From contig NZ_JAAONY010000002.1 in assembly GCF_011602085.1 (NCBI RefSeq), forward strand, positions 62,001 through 126,000: a stretch of DNA of 64,000 nucleotides, in the 5' to 3' direction. Below the pieces are notes generated by a model. The model saw only the letters and a program-made list of their open reading frames with translations. It ran no database searches and was not told the DNA's origin. Below, one piece after another: positions 26,523-35,406 of the stretch. Origin of the DNA: Pseudoteredinibacter isoporae. GTDB taxonomy: Bacteria > Pseudomonadota > Gammaproteobacteria > Pseudomonadales > Cellvibrionaceae. The translations under genes and the position numbers were made by a program. Within the stretch, counting starts at the first letter, position 1; each line of letters begins with the position of its first letter.

Positions 26523-27338
26523 ATGGCAGCATTTCGCTCAATGTTTTATCAGCTTTACGCCAGACTTCCACTGGGGGTTAACCGGCGTGCGATGTTTGAG
26601 TGGACCAGTGTTGTGCTGGCGACTCTGGCAATAGGCTTAAGCGCCTGGCACTGGCAACAGCAGGAAACCGCCCAACCGAACGAAGCTACTCTGGCCGCCA
26701 AACCTGCGACAATAAGCGCCGCCGCAAAGCTCGAGCAAAGCAGCACAGTAAATCAAAAAACAGAAACCATTTTGGATAAACAGGCCCAGGCCTGGCAGGA
26801 TTTGGAAGATGTTGAACTGGTGGGTTTAATTCGCAGTAATGGGAAACAGTCCTTTGCGATTGTTCGCTGGCACGATGAACAATTGGTACTGGCTCAACAC
26901 GATTCCCTGCCCCAGCAGAAAAACATATTGATCAGTGCGATTCATACCGACAGCATAACCTTAACGGGCCCCTGGGGAGAAAAACAACTCGGCTTGAACG
27001 GCCGGGAAATTGCTGAGCAAAAGAATGCCGCCCAGGTCATAAAACTACCACAGTTACGCAATATTATTTTGCACGAAACGGATTCCATCGCTGATCATAT
27101 ACAGGCCCAGGCAAACTATGAAAACGGTGAGCTTAAAAGTTTGAGTCTGATGCCCAGCACATCAACAGCCCTGTTTGAGCAAGCGGGATTGGAACGTGGA
27201 GATCAATTGACCCACGTTAATGATATTCCTATAGCGAACCTTGGTTTGAGTTCCGTTCCAGGCTTGTTAAGCAAAGGCAAAATGGAGCTGCAATTGAAAC
27301 GCGACGGTTTGAATCGTCAACTTACTTTGCTTTTTTAA
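26523..27338 (+). CDS. gspC: Type II secretion inner-membrane protein GspC
   Basis: GspC links the outer-membrane secretin to the inner-membrane platform. I chose the ATG at 26523 (MAAFRSMF); the frame is open from 26454, but that start would add an uncharacteristic tail. A short cytoplasmic segment and one membrane helix (WTSVVLATLAIGLSAWHW) come first, then a linker. The HR domain follows (DVELVGLIRSNGKQSFAIV), and a C-terminal PDZ-like domain ends the protein (LFEQAGLERGDQLTHVNDI). It is the first gene of a nine-gene secretion operon, 48 bases before gspD. Confidence 0.88.
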   Translation: MAAFRSMFYQLYARLPLGVNRRAMFEWTSVVLATLAIGLSAWHWQQQETAQPNEATLAAKPATISAAAKLEQSSTVNQKTETILDKQAQAWQDLEDVELVGLIRSNGKQSFAIVRWHDEQLVLAQHDSLPQQKNILISAIHTDSITLTGPWGEKQLGLNGREIAEQKNAAQVIKLPQLRNIILHETDSIADHIQAQANYENGELKSLSLMPSTSTALFEQAGLERGDQLTHVNDIPIANLGLSSVPGLLSKGKMELQLKRDGLNRQLTLLF

Positions 27339-27386
27339 TCGCCTTCTATCACACAAGGCGAAAAAATACCGACAATGGAAATAACA

Positions 27387-29327
27387 ATGATAAAAAATGG
27401 CCAGTCACCCCGTCGAGCGTCACTTGGTTTAATATTTGGTCTGACCTTGCTGATTGGCTGTCAGTTTGCCCAAGCCCAGTCGTCAGACATCGAGCGCTTC
27501 GAATTCACCATGAACGATGTGGAGATGCGAGAATTTATCACCTCTGTGGGTAAAATTACCGGGCGAACCATTGTCATAGACCCTCGCGTTAAGGGCAAAG
27601 TTAACATCAACAGCCGCAAATCCCTGAGCGCCGACGAGGTCTATGAAATTTTCCTCAGTCAGTTACAAGCCCATGGTTATATGGCAGTTTTGCAAGGCGA
27701 TAATATTTTAAAAGTGGTACTGGCACCCCAGGCGAAACTGGAAGGCGGCCTGGTATCAACCGGCGAAGACACCGAAGCCAGTGACGCGATTATTACCCGC
27801 GTTATCCATCTTGAGAATGTCGCCGCCAAGAGCTTACTGAATACCTTACGCCCATTGGTGGACGGTCGCATCGGTGTTATCAACGCTTACGAGCCCAGCA
27901 ACACCCTGATCATTACCGACCGCTCAGCCAACATTCAACGCCTGCTCAAGATTGCCAGAAATGTCGATCAACAAGGCCAGCAAGATCTTGAAGCCGTACC
28001 CCTGAAAAACAGTTCCGCCGCCAGCATGGCGCAATTGCTGAGCGCCCTGCTCAAAGCCAATGGTGATCAGAGAGCCAGTAACAACGTCGCCATTGCCTAT
28101 GATCAAAACAGCAACAGCGTTCTATTGCGAGGCCCCAGTCGCGAAAGACTCCGCTTGAGAAAGATCTTGCGCGAACTGGACAAAGGCAATGCCCAACAGG
28201 AACGCCACCAGGTGGTGTATCTGCAATACGCCAATGCCAAAAACCTGCAAAAGATTTTGCTCGGCATTGAACAGCCCAAACAAGGCATTGCGGGTAAACA
28301 GGAAGCTTCCAATGACAAAGCCCTGAACGTGGAGATCGATGAAGAAATCAACGCCTTGATTTTAACCGGCACCCAACAGGCCGTTGCTGACGCCAAGGCC
28401 TTGATTAAACAATTGGACATCCGTCGCGCCCAGGTACTGATTGAAGCGATTATCGTGGAGCTCTCGGATACCCTCGCCAAAGAACTTGGCGTACAGTGGC
28501 TGTTAGGTAAAGACGGACAAATTGGCGGTGGCTTAAGCAGTACTGTTGGCAGCTTGAATGCGGCAGCCCTGGCCGGCGCACTCGCCACTAACGACAACAC
28601 CTTGCTAAATAACACTCTTGCCCAGGCCAATGGTCTAAACTTGGCTGGCGGACGGTTGCGCAGTAACGGTTTAAGTTTTGCGGTTCTTATCAACGCTCTG
28701 GCGGAAAATAAGGATTCTAATATTCTCTCGACACCCAGCCTGTTGGTTACTGACAATGAAGACGCAGCTATTTTAGTCGGTCAGGAAGTGCCTTTTATCA
28801 CGGGCTCCACCACCGGCAGCAATAACAGCAACCCGTTCCAAACAATCAACCGTAAGGAAGTCGGTATCAAGCTGGAGGTCAAACCCCAGATCAATGAAGG
28901 CAATGCGATCCAATTAAAAATCAAGCAGGAAGTGTCATCCCTGACGGGCTTGCAGGCTTCAGATTTGATCACCAATAAACGCACTCTGAATACCACCGTA
29001 CTGGCTGAAGATGGAGAAACCATTGTGCTCGGTGGTTTGATGGATGAGCGAGTGCAACTGGTTAACTCCAAAGTGCCAATTCTCGGTGACATCCCTCTTC
29101 TCGGCCGCGTCTTCCGCAGTGACAACAGTGAAAAGACGAAACGCAATCTTATGGTCTTTCTGCGACCCACGATTATCCGCGATCAACAATTGTTGAATAA
29201 TATCAGCCAGCGCAAATACCGTTATATTCGCGCCGAGCAATTGCTCAAGCAGGAAACCGGTATTCCATTGCTGGACAATGAAATCATTCCTGTGTTGCCA
29301 GTGTTCAATCAGAGCCAAGGTGAGTAA
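27387..29327 (+). CDS. gspD: Type II secretion secretin GspD
   Basis: This is the outer-membrane secretin channel of the type II system. The likelier start is the ATG at 27387, which has GGA about eight bases upstream; another ATG lies four codons earlier. The signal sequence ends near AQAQ, and an LIGC just before it could also act as a lipobox. The N0 domain (FEFTMNDVEMREFITSVGK), repeated N1-N3 domains, and a C-terminal secretin core with VPFITGS and EDGETIVLGGLMDE are all present. At about 646 residues its length is normal. The stop overlaps the gspE start by one base. Confidence 0.95.
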   Translation: MIKNGQSPRRASLGLIFGLTLLIGCQFAQAQSSDIERFEFTMNDVEMREFITSVGKITGRTIVIDPRVKGKVNINSRKSLSADEVYEIFLSQLQAHGYMAVLQGDNILKVVLAPQAKLEGGLVSTGEDTEASDAIITRVIHLENVAAKSLLNTLRPLVDGRIGVINAYEPSNTLIITDRSANIQRLLKIARNVDQQGQQDLEAVPLKNSSAASMAQLLSALLKANGDQRASNNVAIAYDQNSNSVLLRGPSRERLRLRKILRELDKGNAQQERHQVVYLQYANAKNLQKILLGIEQPKQGIAGKQEASNDKALNVEIDEEINALILTGTQQAVADAKALIKQLDIRRAQVLIEAIIVELSDTLAKELGVQWLLGKDGQIGGGLSSTVGSLNAAALAGALATNDNTLLNNTLAQANGLNLAGGRLRSNGLSFAVLINALAENKDSNILSTPSLLVTDNEDAAILVGQEVPFITGSTTGSNNSNPFQTINRKEVGIKLEVKPQINEGNAIQLKIKQEVSSLTGLQASDLITNKRTLNTTVLAEDGETIVLGGLMDERVQLVNSKVPILGDIPLLGRVFRSDNSEKTKRNLMVFLRPTIIRDQQLLNNISQRKYRYIRAEQLLKQETGIPLLDNEIIPVLPVFNQSQGE

Positions 29328-30793
29328 TGGATAAACTGAGTTTCGAGTTCGCCAATCGTGAAGGCCTTTTTATCAGTCACAGTGATTCGAGCAACAGCCG
29401 AGTCATTATGCGCGAAGGCGCCTCTCTGGATGCCCTCCTCGAAATTCAGCGCCGCTTCCCTCATGGGCTCGAACTGCTGAGCGTTTCCGAGCCGGAGTTT
29501 CAGCAAAAACTGCAAAACTTTTATCAGGCTCAAAGTGAAGATTTCGAAGACAGTATTTTTGAAAGTGAACAACTTTGGCGGGAAGAAGACATTGAGTTAC
29601 TTGCCGAAGGCGATGAAGCACCGATTACCAAACTCTTCAACCGTATGCTCAGTCAGGCAATTCGCCGCAAGGCTTCGGATATTCATGTAGAACCGTTTCG
29701 AGGTCAGTTGTCAATTCGTTTCCGTATAGATGGCGTTCTTCAGGAAATACAGACCCTGAGTGGCGAGCTTGCCCCTCGCCTTTGTTCGCGCATCAAAGTT
29801 TTGGCAAAGCTGGATATTGCCGAGCAACGCCTGCCCCAGGATGGCCGTATGACGGTAAATCTCGCAGGCAAACCCATCGACTTACGCATTTCAACCATCC
29901 CTGCTAATCATGGCGAGCGATTGGTAATGCGAATTCTGGACAAGAGCCAGCAGCAACTGAGCATTGCTCAATTGGGGATGCCCGAACAGCTACTAAAAGA
30001 ATTTAAAAAATCCATTCGACAGAGCAACGGTTTGATTCTGGTCACCGGCCCAACCGGCGCAGGAAAAACCAGTACTCTCTATGCCGCCCTTCAAGATATT
30101 CACAGCAGCGAAAAAAATATTCTCACGGTTGAAGACCCTATCGAATATGAACTGGCCGGCATTGGACAGGTACCCGTCAACCCGGCCATTGATATGGGTT
30201 TTGCCAAAGCTCTGCGTGCCATTCTCAGGCAAGATCCGGATGTTTTGATGGTTGGGGAAATTCGCGATTCGGAAACCGCCAACATTGCCGTACAGGCAAG
30301 CCTGACAGGCCACCTCGTGCTGAGTACGCTCCATACCAACAATGCCAACGAAGCCATCAATCGCCTGCTGGATCTGGAACAGGAATCCTTTTTATTGGCC
30401 AGCGCCATTAAAGCCATTCTCGCGCAACGCCTGTTAAGGAAACTCTGCAGCCATTGCCGCGTGGAAAGCCACATCACCCCCGAGCAGGCCCATCAATTGG
30501 GCCACAGCACTTTGGCTGGCCAGAAAATTTTTGAGACAGGCCAATGCAGCGAATGCGACGAAACCGGTTACAGCGGCCGAGTTTCGGTCTTTGAATTGAT
30601 TGTTATGGACAAAAACAATCAATCAAAGCTTCATAAAATTCAGCAAAACAACAGCAGTGATTCTGGAGAAAACAACCGTTTCAATACGGTTCAAAACAGC
30701 AGCCTGCATAGTCATTGCATTGATCGATTGCTTGCTGGAGATACCTCTTATGAAGAAATACTGCGCGTCCACAATCTGACAGGCAGCGAATAG
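29327..30793 (+). CDS. gspE: Type II secretion ATPase GspE
   Basis: GspE is the cytoplasmic ATPase that powers pseudopilus assembly. Walker A is GPTGAGKTST, with the Asp box (LTVEDPIEYEL), Walker B (DPDVLMVGEIRD) and His box (LSTLHTNNANEAINRLLDL) in order. The tetracysteine zinc site is present as CSHC and, about 31 residues on, CSEC. The C-terminal domain carries a low-complexity Asn/Ser-rich insertion (KIQQNNSSDSGENN) between the zinc site and the last helices. The ATG overlaps the gspD stop (TAATG). Confidence 0.95.
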   Translation: MDKLSFEFANREGLFISHSDSSNSRVIMREGASLDALLEIQRRFPHGLELLSVSEPEFQQKLQNFYQAQSEDFEDSIFESEQLWREEDIELLAEGDEAPITKLFNRMLSQAIRRKASDIHVEPFRGQLSIRFRIDGVLQEIQTLSGELAPRLCSRIKVLAKLDIAEQRLPQDGRMTVNLAGKPIDLRISTIPANHGERLVMRILDKSQQQLSIAQLGMPEQLLKEFKKSIRQSNGLILVTGPTGAGKTSTLYAALQDIHSSEKNILTVEDPIEYELAGIGQVPVNPAIDMGFAKALRAILRQDPDVLMVGEIRDSETANIAVQASLTGHLVLSTLHTNNANEAINRLLDLEQESFLLASAIKAILAQRLLRKLCSHCRVESHITPEQAHQLGHSTLAGQKIFETGQCSECDETGYSGRVSVFELIVMDKNNQSKLHKIQQNNSSDSGENNRFNTVQNSSLHSHCIDRLLAGDTSYEEILRVHNLTGSE

Positions 30794-30798
30794 CAGCA

Positions 30799-32001
30799 AT
30801 GGCCAGTTACTGCTACCAAGCGATCAATGCCCAAGGAAAAATCCTGAAGGGGAATGTTTCCGCCGAAGATGAGAGCCAAGCCCAGAGCCTACTCAAGGAT
30901 CAAGGGCTGACCATCATCAGTATTGAGCCTGGACAGCACAAAGTATTTAGCTGGAACAGCTTCAGTTTGCAGAACCGTCAGCTCAATCCCAAAGAGATTT
31001 TGCTCTTCACCCGCCAGATGCAGAGTTTTTGTGAAGCTGAAATTCCGGTGAAGCAGTCCATTCAATCTATTATTAAACACAGTACCGTTGAAAATCTAAA
31101 GCACTGCTGCAGTGACATTGCTCGCCATCTGGACGAGGGGCAAAGTTTAAGCAAAGCTCTATTATTGAGTAACGGCGGTTTTGATGAGCTCTATCTGGCT
31201 CAGGTTAAAGCTGGTGAAAAATCTGGCAAGCTGAGCGAAGTGCTGGATTCCCTTGCCCTGCATTTGGAAGATCAGCAAGCACAAAATCACAAAATACGAA
31301 TGGCCAGCCTATACCCAAGCATTCTCTGCGCGGTGGCTCTGTTTATTATTACCTTACTGCTCAGCACGGTATTGCCAAAGCTGATTCAGCAATTGCAAGG
31401 TCAGGAAAATTTACCGTTGTTGACGAGCTTCATGATTGGGTTCAGTGATGTTATTCGCAGCTATGGCCTGTATGCTCTTCTCGCCGCAATCGGCATGATG
31501 ATAGTGAAGCGGTGGATGTTTCCCGATACCCGCTGGCGGCTGGCCATTGCCGAACGTATTCCGGCACTGAACAAACTGTTGCGCCTTCGAGATTCCAGCC
31601 GGTATCTGGCAACACTCAGCGTCTTATACAAAGCCGGCATTCCGCTCGCCGAAGCGGCAAAATCTTCGGCGGAGCTTATTCGGGGCAAAAGATTACGCGG
31701 GATATTAAGCCAGGCGGAAGATCAACTCAGAAGCGGAAAGCGACTGAGTGAGCTGCTACAACAGAGCCAGTTGTTCAGTCCTAACAGCCTATTGCTTATC
31801 AGCAATGGCGAGCAAAGTGGTCGGCTGGCTGACATGCTGGATAAAGCGGCAAAAGAAGAAAAGTCCGAATTGAATCAGGGAATTGATCTCGCACTGGCCC
31901 TGTTGGAGCCCCTGCTGATTACCTTGGTCGGCGGCTTTGTTTTTATCATCGTGCTGGCCATCTTGCTTCCTCTTATGCAAATCAACAGCCTGGTCGCCTG
32001 A
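30799..32001 (+). CDS. gspF: Type II secretion platform protein GspF
   Basis: This is the polytopic inner-membrane platform protein. Its 400 residues start with the family's YQAINAQGKILKGNV motif. Two four-helix cytoplasmic domains (LLFTRQMQSFCEAEIPVKQ and ATLSVLYKAGIPLAEAAKS) alternate with three membrane segments, the last being LLITLVGGFVFIIVLAILLP. It begins five bases after gspE. The next gene starts only three bases after its stop, so there is no room for gspG, which normally follows. Confidence 0.94.
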   Translation: MASYCYQAINAQGKILKGNVSAEDESQAQSLLKDQGLTIISIEPGQHKVFSWNSFSLQNRQLNPKEILLFTRQMQSFCEAEIPVKQSIQSIIKHSTVENLKHCCSDIARHLDEGQSLSKALLLSNGGFDELYLAQVKAGEKSGKLSEVLDSLALHLEDQQAQNHKIRMASLYPSILCAVALFIITLLLSTVLPKLIQQLQGQENLPLLTSFMIGFSDVIRSYGLYALLAAIGMMIVKRWMFPDTRWRLAIAERIPALNKLLRLRDSSRYLATLSVLYKAGIPLAEAAKSSAELIRGKRLRGILSQAEDQLRSGKRLSELLQQSQLFSPNSLLLISNGEQSGRLADMLDKAAKEEKSELNQGIDLALALLEPLLITLVGGFVFIIVLAILLPLMQINSLVA

Positions 32002-32004
32002 ACC

Positions 32005-32562
32005 ATGAGTTGCCGCAAGCCACACGCATCCAAACTCCGAACCGCTGTGGGCATGAGCCTTTTGGAAGTTATGCTGGTGCTTTCAATTCTTGCGTTAGCC
32101 AGCAGCCTAATGATATTTCGCTATTCACCCAACACATCAAATCAGCAATGGCTGAAGCTGGAACAACTGCTGCACAGCAGTCGGGATCAATCTTTTTACC
32201 AGCAGGATACCATCAGGCTCAGCTGCGACAGCAAGGGTATCCAGCAGCAGCGCTTGAAAGACAGCGGGCCAAGCGCCGTACCCGGACATGGGGCAAGCAG
32301 CTGGCAATGGCAGAATACAGACAAACAACTCAAATTGAATTCGACCGTCTGTTTGTTTGGCTCGGCCAACAACCGTTGTACCCCCTGCCCGATTTCCGAT
32401 TCCTCAAATCGCTTTGAAATTGTCTTTCGTGACGGGCTAGCCAATAAAAGCCTGCTGCTTTTGGATGCTTCGAATCGTGATACCCAATCAAGTATTCAAG
32501 CGAAGGAAGGCTTAAGAATCTATGCTCATGGCCATATTGAGCTGCTCGAGTCAGGTGAATAA
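32005..32562 (+). CDS. gspH: Type II secretion minor pseudopilin GspH-like
   Basis: This 185-residue type IV pilin-like protein has a 16-residue leader ending in AVG, followed by MSLLEVMLVLSILALASSL, so the prepilin peptidase site with Glu at +5 is intact. The region after the helix does not show the GspG-type core (no calcium-site tail), and its cysteine-containing C-terminal half fits minor pseudopilin GspH better. It occupies the place of gspG directly after gspF. If there is no separate gspG in the genome, this protein could be the main subunit, but that is speculative. Confidence 0.72.
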   Translation: MSCRKPHASKLRTAVGMSLLEVMLVLSILALASSLMIFRYSPNTSNQQWLKLEQLLHSSRDQSFYQQDTIRLSCDSKGIQQQRLKDSGPSAVPGHGASSWQWQNTDKQLKLNSTVCLFGSANNRCTPCPISDSSNRFEIVFRDGLANKSLLLLDASNRDTQSSIQAKEGLRIYAHGHIELLESGE

Positions 32563-32563
32563 A

Positions 32564-32947
32564 ATGAATAGCAGCGGCGGTCAAAAAGGCTTGTCCATGA
32601 TCGAGGTGCTCGTGGCACTGGCGATTTTCTCTGGCACCGTCGTGCTCGCACTGTCCAGCCTGCAATTTCAACTCCATCGCCAGCATAAAATCACTCAACA
32701 ACACTTGGCAGCACAGTTAAGCAATAACACCGTGGCAGATTTGCAATTAGGAGCCCGCAGCTGGCCCAACAACGAAACCAATTACCCAATTACATTTTCG
32801 GATATCGATTGGGAGGTCAAACTCATCCCCGTCGCTTCACCCGCAAATAACTGGCAACGCTTGCGCATTGAAGTCATTCATGAAGACAGGCTCCTTGCTG
32901 AACAGAGTGTCTATCGCCAAAGCACCTCAGGTTCTAGCAGCTTATGA
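32564..32947 (+). CDS. gspI: Type II secretion minor pseudopilin GspI
   Basis: The chosen ATG at 32564 has AGGTGA six bases upstream; the frame is open from 32522 inside the previous gene but lacks a site there. The leader MNSSGGQKG is followed by LSMIEVLVALAIFSGTVVLA, a standard prepilin cleavage site with Glu at +5. The 127-residue length is typical of GspI, which with GspJ and GspK forms the pseudopilus tip. Its stop overlaps the gspJ start (ATGA). Confidence 0.88.
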   Translation: MNSSGGQKGLSMIEVLVALAIFSGTVVLALSSLQFQLHRQHKITQQHLAAQLSNNTVADLQLGARSWPNNETNYPITFSDIDWEVKLIPVASPANNWQRLRIEVIHEDRLLAEQSVYRQSTSGSSSL

Positions 32948-33555
32948 AACGTTTTGATAGAAGCATCGCAATTCCCGGCAGCTCCCCCTGTTTCAAAAGG
33001 CAGCTCGGATTGACCTTGATCGAAACCCTGATCAGCCTCGCCATACTGGCCTTGATTACGTTTGCGGCCACACAAGCCCTTCAGCGGGCTTCATTGCTTA
33101 AAGATAAAATCGATTCGCAATCAGAAAGCCTGCAAGCGCAGTTCACCCTGGAACAGCTCATCAGCCGAGACATATTAAACAGTGAAGCCCTTATCTGGCC
33201 CAGCAGCCAATGCCCAGACTCTACGGAATGCTTCGAACTCAAGTTGCAAAGTAAAGTCTTCCAAAGCATCCATGAAAGCCCCGAGTTTATTCGTTACCGC
33301 TTTGACAACGGTCACCTTTATCGAGATCAAGCAAGAGAGAGCCATGAATGGCAAAGCATTGAGTTGAAACACAAGCTCAAGTCAGTTCGCTTTTCAGTTT
33401 ACCGACAGAAACATTGGCAAAGCGTCTTGAATCCAGTGAGCACCAGTGATTCCAATTCGGATGCTTTGCCCGATGACGCCAAGGTAAATGCTCTGCGTAT
33501 CGATTGGCACCCTGAAGACATGTCCAGCTACCAGCAAACGGTAATGTTGCCATGA
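32944..33555 (+). CDS. gspJ: Type II secretion minor pseudopilin GspJ
   Basis: This 203-residue pseudopilin has a leader of about 21 residues ending in QLG, then LTLIETLISLAILALITFA with Glu at +5. The body (LEQLISRDILNSEALIWP) fits GspJ, part of the tip complex. It overlaps gspI at its start and gspK at its end by four bases each, so the minor pseudopilins are translated as a block. Confidence 0.88.
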   Translation: MKRFDRSIAIPGSSPCFKRQLGLTLIETLISLAILALITFAATQALQRASLLKDKIDSQSESLQAQFTLEQLISRDILNSEALIWPSSQCPDSTECFELKLQSKVFQSIHESPEFIRYRFDNGHLYRDQARESHEWQSIELKHKLKSVRFSVYRQKHWQSVLNPVSTSDSNSDALPDDAKVNALRIDWHPEDMSSYQQTVMLP

Positions 33556-34481
33556 GCTTCTATCTAGCCCGCAAGCCCGATAAAGTTCAGCAATCCGGTG
33601 TCGCATTAATCCTGGTTCTGTTTTTGGTTGCCATTGTCAGCCTGCTTGCGGTCAATGCCGGCGAAAAAACCTACCAGTTGCAACATCGCTTAACTATGCA
33701 GAAACAACAACAAGCGATCTCGAACGAGCAAATCGCCCTCGAGGCTTTTGCTCTATCCCAGTATTCTGTGCAAATTCGAAACAGTAACATCAGCTCATCG
33801 AAACAAGCGTGGCAACAACCTCTTACCCTGCCCTTCGAGGAAAGCCACCTGAGGGTTCAGCTTATGCAACAGCCGGCTTGCTTTAACCTGAGCAGCTTGA
33901 TAGGCATGAACGTTGAGCAGCTTCAATACAGCACAACACTCCAACAACTTTTATCTCTGTTGGAAAACCTGAACAGCCCAGGCCCTTTAGGCGACCTCGA
34001 AAACATTCTCAAAGCCAATGAAACATTGCCTGGGTCTATAAATGACATCAACCCAATTGAGGCCAAACAGGCACTGGAAGAATCCTTGCGTGTACAGTGG
34101 TCAGACAAGGATTGGCAGAAATTCGCGCCATTTATTTGCTACCTGCCCAGCCGATATTCACGCTGGAACATTAATGGCTTTGACAAGACCCATGTCCCAC
34201 TGCTCAAGGCCTTACTGCTCAATCAGTTGCAGGACAGTGGTATTGAAGAACTGATCGACATCGCCCAGGCAAAGGGCTTTGACAGCAATCACAGCTTTTG
34301 GCAGCAGGAGAGTCTGAAAGCCATGGCCATTCCCGCGCAGCTTAAATTACAATTGCGGGTGAAATCCGAGTACTATTGGCTGAACACACAGATCCGTCGT
34401 AGTCACAGTCGGCTTGAACAATGGTATTTTTTACAACAACAAGGCTTAACCCTGAAAAGGCTCCACCGCTATAGGACATGA
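33552..34481 (+). CDS. gspK: Type II secretion minor pseudopilin GspK
   Basis: This 309-residue protein has a cleavage site SG then VALILVLFLVAIVSLLA. It lacks the Glu at +5, which is the known peculiarity of GspK, and is the largest of the minor pseudopilins as expected. The helical domain includes LENILKANETLPGSINDINP, typical of GspK. GspK caps the pseudopilus tip. It starts within the gspJ stop and ends three bases before the gspL-like gene. Confidence 0.85.
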   Translation: MSFYLARKPDKVQQSGVALILVLFLVAIVSLLAVNAGEKTYQLQHRLTMQKQQQAISNEQIALEAFALSQYSVQIRNSNISSSKQAWQQPLTLPFEESHLRVQLMQQPACFNLSSLIGMNVEQLQYSTTLQQLLSLLENLNSPGPLGDLENILKANETLPGSINDINPIEAKQALEESLRVQWSDKDWQKFAPFICYLPSRYSRWNINGFDKTHVPLLKALLLNQLQDSGIEELIDIAQAKGFDSNHSFWQQESLKAMAIPAQLKLQLRVKSEYYWLNTQIRRSHSRLEQWYFLQQQGLTLKRLHRYRT

Positions 34482-34484
34482 GGC

Positions 34485-35381
34485 ATGGGCAATTTATACA
34501 TCTACATTAAGTCTTCCGTTGAATGGCTGGTTATGGAACACGATAACATCGTTTCCAGCGGCTGCCTGAACATGGCTCAATCCAGTATCAATAAAAACCA
34601 AAGCCAGCCCCTTCAAGCCCTCTTGCCCAAGGAATTCGCGAACCTCCCCTGTCATGTGATTATTGCTGCAGAACACAGCATCTCATTGGCTGCAGAGCTC
34701 GATTGCCCTGAGCGTCACGCTCGCTCCGCGAGTCTTTACGCACTGCAGGAGCATTGCAGCCAGCCCAGTGACAGCTTGCACTGGCATTTTCACAGCTACC
34801 AAGGCTCACATATCATCGAGGCCATTAATAAAGACTTGTTCAATAATATTTACCTCAGCCTGGAGGGTTTGGCTTTGGTGGATGTGCGTTTTGATTACCA
34901 ATTGATGCCTTGTGATACCAAAACTGCCGAAGCCTTGTGCCTTGGACAACGCTTGTTGTTAAGACTTCCCCAAGTTAATGAGAATGAATTTTCCCGGCAC
35001 GCCTACAGTGTCCATAAAAGCTGGGCAAAAACCTGGTGGAAGTCGTTCAGTGAAAGTCCACAACTGGGCCGATTAAAATTGTACGGCTGTATTGAAGAAT
35101 TCACCGCCTGCTTCAGCGAAAAGGAAAAGATGGCATTGAAAGAACGCAGTGTCGATCTGGACCTGTGTGAACCCTGTGCCGCAGCCGATCTGGAACAATT
35201 ACTTTGCTATCAGCAACATCGCCGGGTGAACTGCAATGGTAAAGGTAACTTGCTCAGTGCCATTCACCCGGCAACCGCAAATACTTATCGCCTGAGCCGC
35301 CCGACGAAGCCCATTCTGATCGGCGCCTACACCCTGCTGGCTGCGAGCGCCATGTACTGGGGAAGTCAGCTTCTGACTTAA
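34485..35381 (+). CDS. gspL: GspL-like type II secretion protein, truncated after the membrane segment
   Basis: This 298-residue protein follows gspK at three bases. Its body resembles the actin-like cytoplasmic domain of GspL, which recruits the GspE ATPase (LPCHVIIAAEHSISLAAELD and LEGLALVDVRFDYQLMPCD). A single membrane segment (PILIGAYTLLAASAMYW) is followed by only about six residues. Normal GspL is about 380-400 residues with a periplasmic ferredoxin-like domain, absent here. No gspM or gspN follows; the next gene is on the other strand. The assignment rests on position and pattern, so it could be a diverged relative. Confidence 0.7.
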   Translation: MGNLYIYIKSSVEWLVMEHDNIVSSGCLNMAQSSINKNQSQPLQALLPKEFANLPCHVIIAAEHSISLAAELDCPERHARSASLYALQEHCSQPSDSLHWHFHSYQGSHIIEAINKDLFNNIYLSLEGLALVDVRFDYQLMPCDTKTAEALCLGQRLLLRLPQVNENEFSRHAYSVHKSWAKTWWKSFSESPQLGRLKLYGCIEEFTACFSEKEKMALKERSVDLDLCEPCAAADLEQLLCYQQHRRVNCNGKGNLLSAIHPATANTYRLSRPTKPILIGAYTLLAASAMYWGSQLLT

Positions 35382-35406
35382 ACTCTGCTTTTAAAGCTGC
35401 CGCAAT

